From assembly GCF_900458435.1 (NCBI RefSeq), contig NZ_UHCT01000001.1, positions 2,170,001 to 2,234,000 on the forward strand: a DNA stretch of 64,000 nucleotides. The letters are read 5' to 3'. The notes beneath the pieces are model-generated. The model was not told the origin of the DNA, made no database searches, and saw only the letters and a program-made list of their open reading frames with translations. The DNA comes from Staphylococcus carnosus. GTDB taxonomy: Bacteria; Bacillota; Bacilli; Staphylococcales; Staphylococcaceae. Position numbers and translations under genes: made by a program. Numbering within the stretch: the stretch's first letter is position 1; each line of letters starts with the position of its first letter. Positions 46,921 to 56,184 of the stretch are shown one piece after another.

Positions 46921-48087
46921 TCAACCTTCTTGAGTTTGTTTTTTACTTCTAATTGTTTTCTCAACAAATATAATAAATATTCCTAATAACATGACAGCAA
47001 TCGACATATACAACGGAAATTCAAAATCAAAATCATACAAGACACCCGCAACTAAAGGACCAATAAAGTTACCCATACTGGTAAAAGTCGAGTTCAATCC
47101 ACCCGCTAAACCTTGGCGATCTCCTGCAATATTTGAAAAATAGTTGGTAACTGCTGGACGAATCATGTCAAAACCAATAAATACGATAAAGCTGATAAGC
47201 ATTATTGACCAATAGCTATGCGCAATAATTAAAAAGAATAAGACTAAAGCCGAATAAAATAATGCAAATTGAATGAATGTCAACTCTTTAAAGTATTTCA
47301 TAAATTTATCAAATAAAAAGATTTGGAAAACTGCACCTAAAATACCGCCGCCTGTAATTGAAATTGAAATATCCTTAGGCGTATAGTGCGCTTTATCTGC
47401 TGTATAAAGCGGGAATAATGTTTCAAAAGCTGAAAGACCAAAAGCTAATACAAAAGTAATGATCACTGGCGTAATAAAAGCCTTAATATTAATTTTGGCT
47501 AATTCTTGCGGCTCTATTTGAGTAAAACCATCTGTTGTTTGACGTTTCGCGCCATGTATAAAGAAAATAGAACAGATGAAAGCTGCAATACCTAAAGTTC
47601 CTGCGAAATAGAATGGTAAGCGATGTGAAAACTCTGCCATAAATCCGCCAAGTCCAGGACCTAATATAAATCCAGAGTTGATTATGGCCGACATATATCC
47701 AAAGTTTTTCGCTTTATCTTTAGCAGGAGAAATATCTGCAATCATCCCTGTAACACCCGGCATTACCATACCTGCACTGAAACCGCCGATAATTCTTGAA
47801 ATAATTAATAAAGTATAACTGCTGCTCATCGCAAAAATAAACTCAGAAACTGAGAAAAGAACGAGGCCAATACAAATAATTAATTTTTTACCTAATTTAT
47901 CTGCTAAGTTACCGCCAAATGGTGAAATAACCATCTGCGCCAATGCAAAGGCCGCAACAAGAATTCCTAAATCACTTCCATTTAAACCAAGATCTTTTAA
48001 GTATACCGGTAATACAGGTACAACTAATCCAATCCCTAAGAAAACAAGAAATATATTAAAATATAATGTGATTAATTGCTTACTCAT
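46921..48087 (-). CDS. norA: Multidrug efflux MFS transporter NorA
   Basis: Twelve-helix proton antiporter (388 aa, the S. aureus NorA length) that exports fluoroquinolones, dyes and quaternary ammonium compounds. MFS motif A is GGNLADKLGKKL near residue 59. Motif C, the antiporter signature, is GFILGPGLGGF near 137. Overall sequence is very close to S. aureus NorA (for example MSAIINSGFILGPG and FVVFIGFDMIRPA-type segments). Fully intact. AAAGGAGG precedes the ATG. mgrA, a known regulator of norA in S. aureus, lies 8 kb away. Confidence 0.93.
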   Translation of the reverse strand: MSKQLITLYFNIFLVFLGIGLVVPVLPVYLKDLGLNGSDLGILVAAFALAQMVISPFGGNLADKLGKKLIICIGLVLFSVSEFIFAMSSSYTLLIISRIIGGFSAGMVMPGVTGMIADISPAKDKAKNFGYMSAIINSGFILGPGLGGFMAEFSHRLPFYFAGTLGIAAFICSIFFIHGAKRQTTDGFTQIEPQELAKINIKAFITPVIITFVLAFGLSAFETLFPLYTADKAHYTPKDISISITGGGILGAVFQIFLFDKFMKYFKELTFIQFALFYSALVLFFLIIAHSYWSIMLISFIVFIGFDMIRPAVTNYFSNIAGDRQGLAGGLNSTFTSMGNFIGPLVAGVLYDFDFEFPLYMSIAVMLLGIFIIFVEKTIRSKKQTQEG

Positions 48088-48396
48088 GATGTCCTCCTTT
48101 ATTGCTTATTTGCACCTAAATTTTTATGACTACCCATTATACACCATGGACTGCCTAACGCTCAATAGATACATTTTATAGCAATATTGCAATTCTTATT
48201 ATTATTCCCTAAATGAAAACACAAAATTCATCCCTTTTATATCACAATTTAGTTAGGATGCTATTGCCCTTTTAAATTGATATCACGTTCAAAACTCTGT
48301 AACATAAACAAATAAGTCTGACTGATTTAAACAAAAATACGATTGATATAAATTAAAATTATCATTACGAGAGAAGAAAGAAAGAAGGCATCAATT
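48088..48396. promoter_or_regulatory. Divergent norA / DUF1361 upstream region
   Basis: The norA promoter on the minus strand is TTGAGC (48160-48165), an 18-bp spacer and TATAAT (48136-48141), giving a leader of about 40 nt. A GCAATATTGC palindrome lies just upstream (48182-48191). Toward the plus-strand gene I see AT-rich sequence and a GAGAAGAAAG ribosome site, with no clear operator. Confidence 0.55.
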
Positions 48397-49014
48397 ATGC
48401 AATCACGTTATATTGCTAGAATACTCTTTGTGCTATTACTATTATTAACTTTACCTTTAAATCATTTCTATAATTTTATGGCACTTAATCTCTTTTTAGC
48501 ATATATACCTTTTGAATTAGTACTACTACTTCCATTATTTGTACCTAAAAGAAAATTTGAATGGCCATTATTTATTGTCTTCGCTGTAATCTTTATATTA
48601 ATACTTCCAAATACATTCTATATGGTTACAGATCTCATTCATCTCAATCAATTTGGTTTCGATATTTATCATGGTGCACGTCCAACGGAATGGATGTATT
48701 TTACATTCTTAGTGTCAGGCGTCTTGTTTGCACTTTATTTATATGCACTTATCAATATGAAACTACTGCATTTAACAGATAAACCTGTGTTTAATTACCT
48801 CATTGTAATTATCTTGGTTTTCACAAATAGTTTAGGCATATTCATGGGCCGGTTTTTACGCTTGCACACAGTCTATTTAGTCAACCAACCTTTTTCCATC
48901 TTCCGTGATGTGATGACTTTGCTTGATTCTAGAGGTGTATTCTTTATCTTTTTGATGACAGTACTTCAATTTCTATTCTTGATTTTAATTAAAGGAGTGC
49001 GAATGGTAAAATGA
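48397..49014 (+). CDS. DUF1361 membrane protein
   Basis: A hydrophobic protein of 205 aa with about six helices. The pattern FILILPNTFYMVTDLIHL near residues 66-83 is typical of DUF1361, a family found beside norA in staphylococci; function unknown. Its stop overlaps the start of the next gene by 4 bp (ATGA), so the two are translationally coupled. Confidence 0.75.
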   Translation: MQSRYIARILFVLLLLLTLPLNHFYNFMALNLFLAYIPFELVLLLPLFVPKRKFEWPLFIVFAVIFILILPNTFYMVTDLIHLNQFGFDIYHGARPTEWMYFTFLVSGVLFALYLYALINMKLLHLTDKPVFNYLIVIILVFTNSLGIFMGRFLRLHTVYLVNQPFSIFRDVMTLLDSRGVFFIFLMTVLQFLFLILIKGVRMVK

Positions 49015-49286
49015 CAGTCTACCTAGGAATATTTTTAGCCATTATCGTTTTATTCCAAATGATAATTGGTCATCTTATCCGTAAAATCGGGTTTTCATAT
49101 CCAGTCAGTATTGGGCTTATGTTCTTACCACTTGGAATCGGGTTATTTTTACTACAAATAACTTATTATGAACAGCACTATCCGAATTGGGAGGTTCCAA
49201 TTGGTGCCAAACTACGATTAAAATATATGTATTTACTGACTTTCTTTGAATATATAGCATTATATGTATGTTTTTTTGTTTTTTAA
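49011..49286 (+). CDS. Small three-helix membrane protein, function unknown (91 aa)
   Basis: Three hydrophobic segments (about residues 2-20, 28-50 and 70-91), the last running to the C-terminus. No family recognised. Coupled by a 4-bp overlap to the DUF1361 gene and followed by a terminator, so the pair forms a two-gene operon and may act together in the membrane. Confidence 0.65.
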   Translation: MTVYLGIFLAIIVLFQMIIGHLIRKIGFSYPVSIGLMFLPLGIGLFLLQITYYEQHYPNWEVPIGAKLRLKYMYLLTFFEYIALYVCFFVF

Positions 49287-49289
49287 ACA

Positions 49290-49337
49290 AAGCAGCGCAC
49301 AGACAGTTAACAAAACTGATCTGTGCGCTTATTTTTT
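49290..49337 (+). terminator. Terminator of DUF1361 operon
   Basis: AAGCAGCGCACAGA pairs with TCTGTGCGCTT (one bulge), with an inner CAGTT/AACTG, and is followed by T6. Confidence 0.85.
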
Positions 49338-49371
49338 ATTAAAAAGTAAGTTTTTATTGTCTTATTTGATT

Positions 49372-50910
49372 TTAAATAAGTCCCAACCATTTCCAATATG
49401 TCATACTGAAAATGATTATAAGAATATAACCTACGATAGTTAATGGAACACCTGATTTCAAGAAGTCTTTAACAGTAAATGTACCTGTACCATATGCAAG
49501 CATATTTTGTGGTGCACTTACTGGTAATAAGAATCCGAAACTAATAACGAATTGTTGAATAAGGACAAATCCGATACTTTGATCGCCTAGATGCAAAGTT
49601 GTAGTTAAAGAAATAAACACTGGAATCAAAGCTGACGATAAACTTGTTGCACTCGCAAATCCTAAGTGAATAAGGATATTGAATAATGTAATGAGTGCAA
49701 TAGTAGCTACTAATGGCATATGTTGCAAGCCCATCAAGCCAAATGTTTTATCACTCAACCATTGAGCGCCGCCAGTATTCAACAACACGTTACCAAGTGA
49801 AATACCAATACCAAAGACAATAATTGTTCCCCATGGAATTTTATCTTCTACTTCTTTCCAATTCATCACACCAATTTTCGGCATCAACATAACAGCCATG
49901 GCTACAAGTGTAATTGAAGAAGAATCAATAGGATGCAATATTTTTTCTGTTGACCAGAAGAATAATAACAATACAGAAATTGCTATTAAACGCCACTCAC
50001 GCGCCGAGATTGGACCAAGTTTGTCTAGTTCTTGACGGATAAGTTGTTTACCTCCTTCGATCTCTTTATGTTCTGGAGGCATTACTTTCATCATAATGAA
50101 ATATAATGCAATTGACATAAGTACAGACCAAGGTGCTGCATATAAAAACCATTGTCCCCAAGAAATATCTTGTCCAAAACTTTGGTTGATAAAGTTGATT
50201 GCTACTATATTTTGAGCAGCTGCTGTTTTGATACCTACATTCCAAATAGAAACTGCTTGAACTGCTGTAATAATTAATAAACCAGCTAATTTACTTTCTT
50301 TCGAAGCTTTGAATGCTGCAATCATACCTAATAGAATCGGTACAACTGCCCCAGCACGTGCTGTTGCTGATGGTACAAAGAAAGCAAGTACAATAGATAC
50401 CAAAATAGCACCGATTACAATACGATTTGTTTTATTACCCACAATAGATAAAACAAGTAATGCGAGACGTTTGTGCAGATTTGTCACTTGCATTGCTGCT
50501 GCTAAGAATAAAGCTGCTGCTACAAGTACTACAGCCGGCGTTGCAAAACCACTAAACGCTAATTTTAAAGCATTAGAAGTCCCAAACATATCACTGCCAT
50601 GCAATACTGCACCATTTGCTTTTGGATTACCTAATTTTTCAGCAAGATTTTGTACGGGACTGAACCCAAGCAGCAAAATCATTAGGGCGGCAATCATTGT
50701 AGATGATACCGGATAAGATACCGCTTCAGTCACCCACATAATAACTGCAAAAGCGAGAATTGCCAATGATACTTTAGCCATCACTGGTACACTGCTGCCT
50801 GTCGGTATCAACATGATAGCGATAAGTACAACGAAACTAATCACAATCCACAGCGGTTTTACTTTCTTATTTTTCTTTTCTTTTTGAGAAGTATCTTCCT
50901 TACTAGCCAT
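49372..50910 (-). CDS. sdcS: Sodium/dicarboxylate symporter SdcS (DASS family)
   Basis: Imports C4-dicarboxylates such as succinate, fumarate and malate with sodium (512 aa). About 11 to 13 helices; family signatures include the Ser-Asn-Thr-type sodium-site segments, ASATSLSSALIPVF in the C-terminal half and the SAPQNMLAYGTG motif near 470. The N-terminus is cytoplasmic and Lys-rich (KEKKNKKVK). A weak cre-like sequence lies upstream at 51060-51073 (12 of 14 positions). The malate dehydrogenase gene just upstream supports a role in dicarboxylate use. Confidence 0.85.
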   Translation of the reverse strand: MASKEDTSQKEKKNKKVKPLWIVISFVVLIAIMLIPTGSSVPVMAKVSLAILAFAVIMWVTEAVSYPVSSTMIAALMILLLGFSPVQNLAEKLGNPKANGAVLHGSDMFGTSNALKLAFSGFATPAVVLVAAALFLAAAMQVTNLHKRLALLVLSIVGNKTNRIVIGAILVSIVLAFFVPSATARAGAVVPILLGMIAAFKASKESKLAGLLIITAVQAVSIWNVGIKTAAAQNIVAINFINQSFGQDISWGQWFLYAAPWSVLMSIALYFIMMKVMPPEHKEIEGGKQLIRQELDKLGPISAREWRLIAISVLLLFFWSTEKILHPIDSSSITLVAMAVMLMPKIGVMNWKEVEDKIPWGTIIVFGIGISLGNVLLNTGGAQWLSDKTFGLMGLQHMPLVATIALITLFNILIHLGFASATSLSSALIPVFISLTTTLHLGDQSIGFVLIQQFVISFGFLLPVSAPQNMLAYGTGTFTVKDFLKSGVPLTIVGYILIIIFSMTYWKWLGLI

Positions 50911-51147
50911 ATTACGTTCGTCCCTTAAAGCATACTGTCCATTCTTTGAATGAAACAGTTGTATCTAGTGTTTTACAAAAGAGCAAATTTCATATTATTA
51001 CAATTTCATGCTGCTGTTTACTTCTTTAGCAACACACCTTTTTCAACTTTATTATAGCAATAATGCGCTTTCACAGACGTATTTCTCAAAAATTTGTTAA
51101 AAAATTCACATTTTATTCAAAAATGACTCTGCATCTTTCAAATGAAA

Positions 51148-51179
51148 AATAAAAAGTGAGCTTTTATATAAGCCCACTT
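51148..51179 (-). terminator. Terminator of mdh
   Basis: AAGTGAGCTT and AAGCCCACTT form a 10-bp stem with one mismatch; the minus strand continues into T5. It separates mdh from sdcS. Confidence 0.78.
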
Positions 51180-51198
51180 AAATCACTTCATATCATAA

Positions 51199-52134
51199 TT
51201 ATTTATTTTTCAAAGCTGATTTAACATCCTCAACCGCATCAGCTGAATCGCGCAGTTGTTGTTCATCATCTGATAATTCAATTTCAACCACTTTTTCAAC
51301 ACCGTTAGCCCCTAAAATAGTTGGCACACCTAAGCAAATATCTTTAAATCCATATTCACCGTCTAAATAAGTGATAGCTGGCACTAGACGTCTTTCGTCA
51401 TTTAAAATCGCTGCAGCCATTTCATAAATCGCCGCGGCTGGCGCGTAATATGCTGAACCATTTCCTAACAGCCCAACAATTTCTGCACCGCCTTTACGTG
51501 TACGTTCAACGATTGCATCAATTTTATCTTGAGCCAACAGTTCTCTTAGTGGTACGCCTCCGACCATTGTTGTGCTTAGTAACGGTACCATTGTATCTCC
51601 ATGTCCGCCAAGTACTAATCCTGTTACATCTGTTTGGGCTACATTCAACGCTTCTGATACAAATGTACGATAACGTGCTGTGTCTAAGATGCCTGATTGT
51701 CCAAGCACACGTTCTTTCGGAAAGCCTGACAATTTATATACTGCATATGTCATAGCATCTACTGGATTGGTTAAAACGATAATTTTACTTTCTGGTGCAT
51801 ATTTTTTTATACCTTCAGTCACTTGAGCCATTACGTTCTCATTAATTTGAATCAAATCATCACGGCTCATACCAGGTTTACGTGCTGCCCCTGCTGTAAT
51901 TACAACAATATCTGCACCTGCAATATCTTGATAATCAGAAGTACCCAAAACATTTCCGTTAAATCCTAAAATCGGACCGCTTTCTTTAATATCCAGTGCC
52001 TTACCACGTGCTGGTTTTTCATTTTTAGGAATTTCTAGCAATACTACATCTGCTAATGCACGTTCTGCAATAATAAAAGCTAGTGTGGATCCTGTGTGAC
52101 CTGCTCCGATAATCGCAATTTTATTTTTAGCCAT
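51199..52134 (-). CDS. mdh: Malate dehydrogenase
   Basis: NAD-dependent malate dehydrogenase of the LDH-like type (311 aa), close to the Bacillus enzyme. Cofactor motif [11 protein letters not shown] (10-20). The substrate loop [11 protein letters not shown] carries R85 and R91, the arginines that select dicarboxylates. Catalytic D151/R154 in LDTARYR and H178 in [10 protein letters not shown] are present. S. aureus is generally described as using the quinone-dependent enzyme instead, so this gene is a species difference. A near-consensus cre lies upstream. Confidence 0.9.
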   Translation of the reverse strand: MAKNKIAIIGAGHTGSTLAFIIAERALADVVLLEIPKNEKPARGKALDIKESGPILGFNGNVLGTSDYQDIAGADIVVITAGAARKPGMSRDDLIQINENVMAQVTEGIKKYAPESKIIVLTNPVDAMTYAVYKLSGFPKERVLGQSGILDTARYRTFVSEALNVAQTDVTGLVLGGHGDTMVPLLSTTMVGGVPLRELLAQDKIDAIVERTRKGGAEIVGLLGNGSAYYAPAAAIYEMAAAILNDERRLVPAITYLDGEYGFKDICLGVPTILGANGVEKVVEIELSDDEQQLRDSADAVEDVKSALKNK

Positions 52135-52199
52135 CTTTTCTTCCCCCTTTAATATGTAACACGATATGTATCTCTTTCAATTCAAGCATAGCAAATAAA

Positions 52200-52213
52200 A
52201 GAAAACGCTTCCA
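52200..52213. promoter_or_regulatory. Candidate CcpA cre site upstream of mdh
   Basis: AGAAAACGCTTCCA matches 13 of 14 positions of TGNAANCGNNNNCA. It lies 66 bp upstream of the mdh start, a usual position for catabolite repression. Confidence 0.65.
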
Positions 52214-52265
52214 CTAATTTTAAGATTTTGCTGAATGAATAATCAAGTCTGCTTTTTCCTTAATA

Positions 52266-52303
52266 AAAAAGAAAGACTTGAACCCATTAACAGTGTTCAA
52301 GTC
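52266..52303 (-). terminator. Terminator of dedA-family gene
   Basis: GACTTGAAC (52275-52283) and GTTCAAGTC (52295-52303) form a 9-bp stem; the minus strand continues into T-rich sequence. It starts two bases after the stop codon. Confidence 0.82.
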
Positions 52304-52305
52304 CC

Positions 52306-52929
52306 TTACTTACTATCTGATTTTTTACGTCGCCACCATTTCCAAATTAAGAAAATCACAGCAATAATTAAGATAATGATGAAAAACTTAGAATAAAAAT
52401 CGATATATTGTAAAACAGAATGCCAATGACTGCCTACTGCTTTTCCAAGATAAATCATAACGCCATTCCAAATTAAAGCACCTGCTGCACTATAAGAAAC
52501 AAAAGTCCAAAATGGCATATGTGTCATTCCAGCTGGTAAAGAAATTAAGCAACGCAGCACTGGTATAAAGCGACAAAAGAATACAGTCCAATGTCCATAT
52601 TTATCAAACCAATGTACTGTTCGATCAATATCTGCTTCTTTTATATAAACATACTTCCCATACTTTTCAGTTAAACGATAAATACGTTTTTTACCAATCC
52701 AATCTCCTAAACCATATAATAAAATTGCTCCTACTACTGAACCTGCTGTAGCCGAAAGCACAACACCGATAAATGATAATTTATGTTCACCAGCCAAAAA
52801 TCCTCCGAAAGTCAAAACAATTTCAGAAGGAATCGGCGGAAATAAATTCTCTAAAAAAATGAGCAATGCAACACCCAAATAACCAAATTGTTCCATCACA
52901 TGAGTTAACCATTGATTCAAAAACTTCAC
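52306..52929 (-). CDS. DedA family membrane protein
   Basis: DedA/SNARE-associated family protein (207 aa) with about five helices and two half-inserted segments. The family motifs ENLFPPIPSEIVLTFGGFLA (here about 27-46), GAILLYGLGDWIGK and FFCRFIPVLRCLISLPAGMTHMP (about 118-139) are present, including the conserved Arg residues of FxRFxPxxR. Members are lipid flippases for undecaprenyl phosphate or other lipids; which applies here is not evident. A separate gene with its own terminator. Confidence 0.85.
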   Translation of the reverse strand: MKFLNQWLTHVMEQFGYLGVALLIFLENLFPPIPSEIVLTFGGFLAGEHKLSFIGVVLSATAGSVVGAILLYGLGDWIGKKRIYRLTEKYGKYVYIKEADIDRTVHWFDKYGHWTVFFCRFIPVLRCLISLPAGMTHMPFWTFVSYSAAGALIWNGVMIYLGKAVGSHWHSVLQYIDFYSKFFIIILIIAVIFLIWKWWRRKKSDSK

Positions 52930-52950
52930 CTCAATCCTCTAATATGAAAA

Positions 52951-52980
52951 TTACACCTAAGCAATGCTACTCAGGTGTAA
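52951..52980 (-). terminator. Weak terminator downstream of the 96-aa membrane protein gene
   Basis: TTACACCT (52951-52958) and AGGTGTAA (52973-52980) form an 8-bp stem; the minus strand follows with only T4. Confidence 0.55.
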
Positions 52981-53002
52981 GTCCTCTTTGTATTCCTACT
53001 AA

Positions 53003-53293
53003 TTAATTATAACGTGCAGAAAAATGTGCAGTCGCTGAAATACCGAAAATCAAACCAACGAATATTGTTAATATCAACAATAAAATCATAGTACGATGAT
53101 AATGTTTGATAAATGCGACAAACAACAAGACTGCATTATAAATTAAGAAAATGCCGAAAAGAGTAAGCACAACAGTCGGTTGTGCAAAAATTGTTGTAAA
53201 TATAAATACGATAATAGCAAAAATAATATATGGCAGCACGACAAAGTTGCGTTCGAATTTTATACGTTGACGTGCTTTTTCATCTGGATTCAT
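53003..53293 (-). CDS. Three-helix membrane protein, function unknown (96 aa)
   Basis: A basic, cytoplasmic-type N-terminus (DEKARQRIKFERN) is followed by three hydrophobic segments (about residues 21-40, 43-62 and 68-88). No family recognised. ATG 53293 is preceded by AAGGAG nine bases upstream; the frame is open six codons further but that would overlap the ribosome site. It starts 30 bp after the aldo/keto reductase gene on the same strand and may be co-transcribed. Confidence 0.65.
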   Translation of the reverse strand: MNPDEKARQRIKFERNFVVLPYIIFAIIVFIFTTIFAQPTVVLTLFGIFLIYNAVLLFVAFIKHYHRTMILLLILTIFVGLIFGISATAHFSARYN

Positions 53294-53323
53294 ATCTTCT
53301 TTCTCCTTCAAACTTAAATATAT

Positions 53324-54232
53324 TTAGGGAATATCTTGGCCTAATACTGCAACATAAATATCAAACCACTCTTGGTCACTTAATTCTACTTCTAAGCCTT
53401 TAACTGCATCTTGCATATGTTCAATCTGACCCGTGCCCATTATCGGCATAATCGTTGCTGGATGTTTAGCAAGCCATGCAGTTATAACTGAAGTCGGTGC
53501 GACATTATTTTTAAAAGCAATTGGACTGATAATCGACATTACACTTTTCGCTTTGTCATCATTCAAATTCAATAGTTTTCCACCTGCAAGTGGACTCCAA
53601 CCCATAATTTTGACACCTTCTTGGTACATATGATCAATTGTACCATCGTACATCGGTTCAGCATGATATGGTGACACTTGAAGCTGATTAACTGCAATAT
53701 GCAATTTATGAGATTTAATATCAGAATTTAATAAGTCATACTGAGTATTAGAAAAGTTAGAAACACCGAATGATTTGATTTTCCCTTGCTCAACAAGAGT
53801 ATCTAAAGCAGCCCTTACCTCATCAGGGTTCATTAAAGGAGAAGGTCGATGTAAGAGTAACGTATCTAAATAATCTGTACCTAAAGATTTTAAAGAACGG
53901 TCTACGGCACCTACAATATGTGATTTGCTTAAATCATAACGATGTCCATCAAATAATTCTAAGCGATCTGTCGGCAATATAATGCCGCATTTGGAAATCA
54001 ATTGGATTTTATCACGTAATTCAGGTGAGAGTGCTAAGGCTTTTCCGAATAAGGCTTCACAAGAATAATCACCATAAATATCCGCATGATCCATTGTGGT
54101 TACTCCTAATTCTACAAGTTCATGGATAAATCGATTCAATTCTTGAGTCGATTTTTGCCAATCTTTGGTTCTCCAAAATCCTTGTATAACCCGTGAATAG
54201 TCCACATTATGATTGATTTGTACTCTTTCCAT
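53324..54232 (-). CDS. Aldo/keto reductase, YdhF-like
   Basis: A TIM-barrel oxidoreductase (302 aa) of the predicted-oxidoreductase branch of the AKR superfamily. Tetrad residues: Asp and Tyr in TTMDHADIYGDYSCE, Lys in LISKCGI, His in DTLLLHRPSPLMNP. The cofactor segment IMPIMGTGQIEHM lies near 260. It shares little with the aldo/keto reductase at 33181 and belongs to a different subgroup. Substrate unknown. GGGGACGGTGA precedes the ATG. Confidence 0.82.
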   Translation of the reverse strand: MERVQINHNVDYSRVIQGFWRTKDWQKSTQELNRFIHELVELGVTTMDHADIYGDYSCEALFGKALALSPELRDKIQLISKCGIILPTDRLELFDGHRYDLSKSHIVGAVDRSLKSLGTDYLDTLLLHRPSPLMNPDEVRAALDTLVEQGKIKSFGVSNFSNTQYDLLNSDIKSHKLHIAVNQLQVSPYHAEPMYDGTIDHMYQEGVKIMGWSPLAGGKLLNLNDDKAKSVMSIISPIAFKNNVAPTSVITAWLAKHPATIMPIMGTGQIEHMQDAVKGLEVELSDQEWFDIYVAVLGQDIP

Positions 54233-54321
54233 TTCACCGTCCCCTTTCTCACATTTAATTTTACAGCAAATGAGTTAAATCGCTTGCTATATTTACTTAG
54301 GAAGTTCACTATAATAAAGTA

Positions 54322-54356
54322 GATTATCAACATAAACATATAGTTTGTTGATTATC
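54322..54356. other. Hairpin in the gap after the CobW gene
   Basis: GATTATCAACA (54322-54332) and TGTTGATTATC (54346-54356) pair over 10 of 11 positions. T-rich sequence follows on the minus strand. It may be the terminator of the CobW-family gene, though the U-tract is interrupted. Confidence 0.45.
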
Positions 54357-54420
54357 GTTGTTCTATTTCTTACAAAACGTTGTATCTATTATAGTTTCAC
54401 TTATACTTACCCGTCAATTT

Positions 54421-55350
54421 TCAAGTGAATTGCAGCGCATCTAATTGATTTCGCAAACGCTCTTTATCAAGATTTTCACCAATCAATACAACAGTGTTGG
54501 TGTTGTTTCCTTGAATAGGTTCATAGTCAGGCATACCATATGCAAATTGAAATAAATAGGTTGTTTCAGGTGTGTCTCTAAAACGAACATATCCTTTCAA
54601 ACGATATATATTTTCTGGCAAACGTAAAATAAATTGGTAGAACATTTGTCTATCAATAGGTGCTGTAAAAGTATAAGCAAGAGAACTAATACCATGATGA
54701 TGCAGGTGAGAGTGAGAATGTGGTTTGTCGGATGAATCCTTTTGTTTTAAGTCAGTAAAATCCACTTGACCATATGTTGCCGGCAGTAAAATCCCATGTG
54801 GATTCAATGCTTTCAACTGTAATTTTACTTCATTTTGTTCTTCATCATTGATTAAATCAATTTTGTTCACAATAATGTCATGACTTACTTCGATTTGTTC
54901 TTCCATCAATTGTTGTGTGGAATCAGAGTATTCATGACGTTGTAAAAATCTCGGTGCATCCACAAGTCCAATGACTTGCGGCGGATTTACATGATTAGCT
55001 AAAACAGGATCAAAACAAGCTTCAATGAGTTGAAGTGGATGAGCAATACCTGTGGCTTCAATAATGACATGTTGCGCTTGATTTTGATTGATTATGACAG
55101 AAAGTTGTGCAACTAAAGCCTGTGATAAATCGCAGCAAACACAACCGTTCTGCAAGGAAATGGTTTGAATAACTGGCTTTAAAATTTGACTATCTACATC
55201 AAAATCGCCAAATTCATTCATGATGACTGCAATTTTCTCATCTCTTTTTAATAATTCCTCAGTATAATGTTTGAGGAAAGACGTTTTACCACTACCTAGA
55301 AAACCTGTTACAATATAAATAGATAATTTACTGTTATTATTTCTTTCCAT
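54421..55350 (-). CDS. CobW/COG0523-family metal-chaperone GTPase
   Basis: A P-loop GTPase of about 309 aa. Walker A is GFLGSGKTSF, the metal-binding motif is GCVCCDLSQAL (the CxCC of the family), and the guanine motif is IVNKIDL. A His-rich segment (HSHSHLHHHG) near residue 215 and a C-terminal CobW_C domain follow. Members deliver zinc or other metals under limitation. I found no clear Zur box upstream, so the metal is unresolved. ATG 55350 is preferred to GTG 55359 on ribosome-site spacing. Confidence 0.83.
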   Translation of the reverse strand: MERNNNSKLSIYIVTGFLGSGKTSFLKHYTEELLKRDEKIAVIMNEFGDFDVDSQILKPVIQTISLQNGCVCCDLSQALVAQLSVIINQNQAQHVIIEATGIAHPLQLIEACFDPVLANHVNPPQVIGLVDAPRFLQRHEYSDSTQQLMEEQIEVSHDIIVNKIDLINDEEQNEVKLQLKALNPHGILLPATYGQVDFTDLKQKDSSDKPHSHSHLHHHGISSLAYTFTAPIDRQMFYQFILRLPENIYRLKGYVRFRDTPETTYLFQFAYGMPDYEPIQGNNTNTVVLIGENLDKERLRNQLDALQFT

Positions 55351-55486
55351 TTTTAACACTCATTTCTAAAGTTCTTAAAAGCACAATGAATAATGGATGT
55401 ATTATATTATGATACAACTTGATTTAATGCAAGGTATCTTTTAAAATTTATACATGGTTTAATTTTAACATGGCTTGTAAGCAATA

Positions 55487-55557
55487 GACAAAATAGCATT
55501 TTCGTGCTATTATCTTTGTCCTTGCTCAATTATTCAACTAAGACGGAACAAATTCCG
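55487..55557 (+). promoter_or_regulatory. Structured leader of mgrA
   Basis: A composite hairpin pairs GACAAA/TTTGTC outside and AATAGCA/TGCTATT inside (55487-55520), and a second CGGAA/TTCCG hairpin is at 55544-55557. Both lie within about 110 bp of the mgrA start. In S. aureus the mgrA leader is a target of RNAIII; whether that applies here is unknown. Confidence 0.4.
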
Positions 55558-55599
55558 AACACAGAAAAATACGGATAAGAATGTCTGGAGGAGAACTCA

Positions 55600-56040
55600 A
55601 TGTCTGAACAACTTAATTTAGGCGGGCGCCTATGCTTTAGTTTGTACAATGCTCAAAGACAAGTAAATCGCTACTACTCTAATAAAGTATTTAAAAAGTA
55701 CAAACTAACTTACCCGCAATTTTTAGTATTAACAATTCTATGGGAAGACTCACCTGTAAATGTTAAGAAAGTCGTAACTGAACTAGCTCTTGATACTGGT
55801 ACGGTTTCACCTCTTTTAAAAAGAATGGAACAAGTTGATCTTATTAAAAGAGAACGTTCTGAAGTGGATCAACGCGAAGTATTTATTCATTTAACTGAAA
55901 AAAGTGAAGCAATTAAACCTGAACTTGGTCAAGCTTGCAATCAATTAGCTGATATCTCAGGATTATCTGAAAATGAAGAAAAAGAATTAAATCGTTTGCT
56001 TGATAAATTAATCGATTCACTCGCTAAAGAAAATGCATAA
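55600..56040 (+). CDS. mgrA: MarR-family global regulator MgrA
   Basis: Winged-helix regulator of autolysis, capsule, efflux and surface genes in staphylococci (146 aa). The redox-sensing Cys12 is present in [16 protein letters not shown]. The recognition region [20 protein letters not shown] and wing [11 protein letters not shown] are essentially identical to S. aureus MgrA; the C-terminal helix (after about 110) diverges. TGGAGGAG precedes the ATG. Neighbours cydCD and uppP are as in S. aureus. Confidence 0.94.
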   Translation: MSEQLNLGGRLCFSLYNAQRQVNRYYSNKVFKKYKLTYPQFLVLTILWEDSPVNVKKVVTELALDTGTVSPLLKRMEQVDLIKRERSEVDQREVFIHLTEKSEAIKPELGQACNQLADISGLSENEEKELNRLLDKLIDSLAKENA

Positions 56041-56109
56041 ATTTTAAACCATTAAAATTAAAGTGCTTATTTTATAAATATCACTTTTAAAATAGAGCTT
56101 GAGCGTAGG

Positions 56110-56145
56110 AAAGACAAATTCTGAATTAGGATTTGTCTTTTTTTG
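56110..56145 (+). terminator. Terminator of mgrA
   Basis: AAAGACAAAT and ATTTGTCTTT form a 10-bp stem with an 11-nt loop and a T7 run. Confidence 0.87.
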
Positions 56146-56151
56146 TTGCAA

Positions 56152-56180
56152 AAAAAGAACTTTCCAAACGGAAAGTTCTT
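56152..56180 (-). terminator. Terminator of cydDC
   Basis: AAGAACTTTCC and GGAAAGTTCTT form an 11-bp stem with a 4-nt loop; the minus strand continues into T6. Confidence 0.87.
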
Positions 56181-56184
56181 ACAA

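Noticed and set aside
51199..52134. L-lactate dehydrogenase
   Set aside because: The substrate loop AARKPGMSR has the Arg typical of malate dehydrogenase, and the overall sequence follows Bacillus Mdh.
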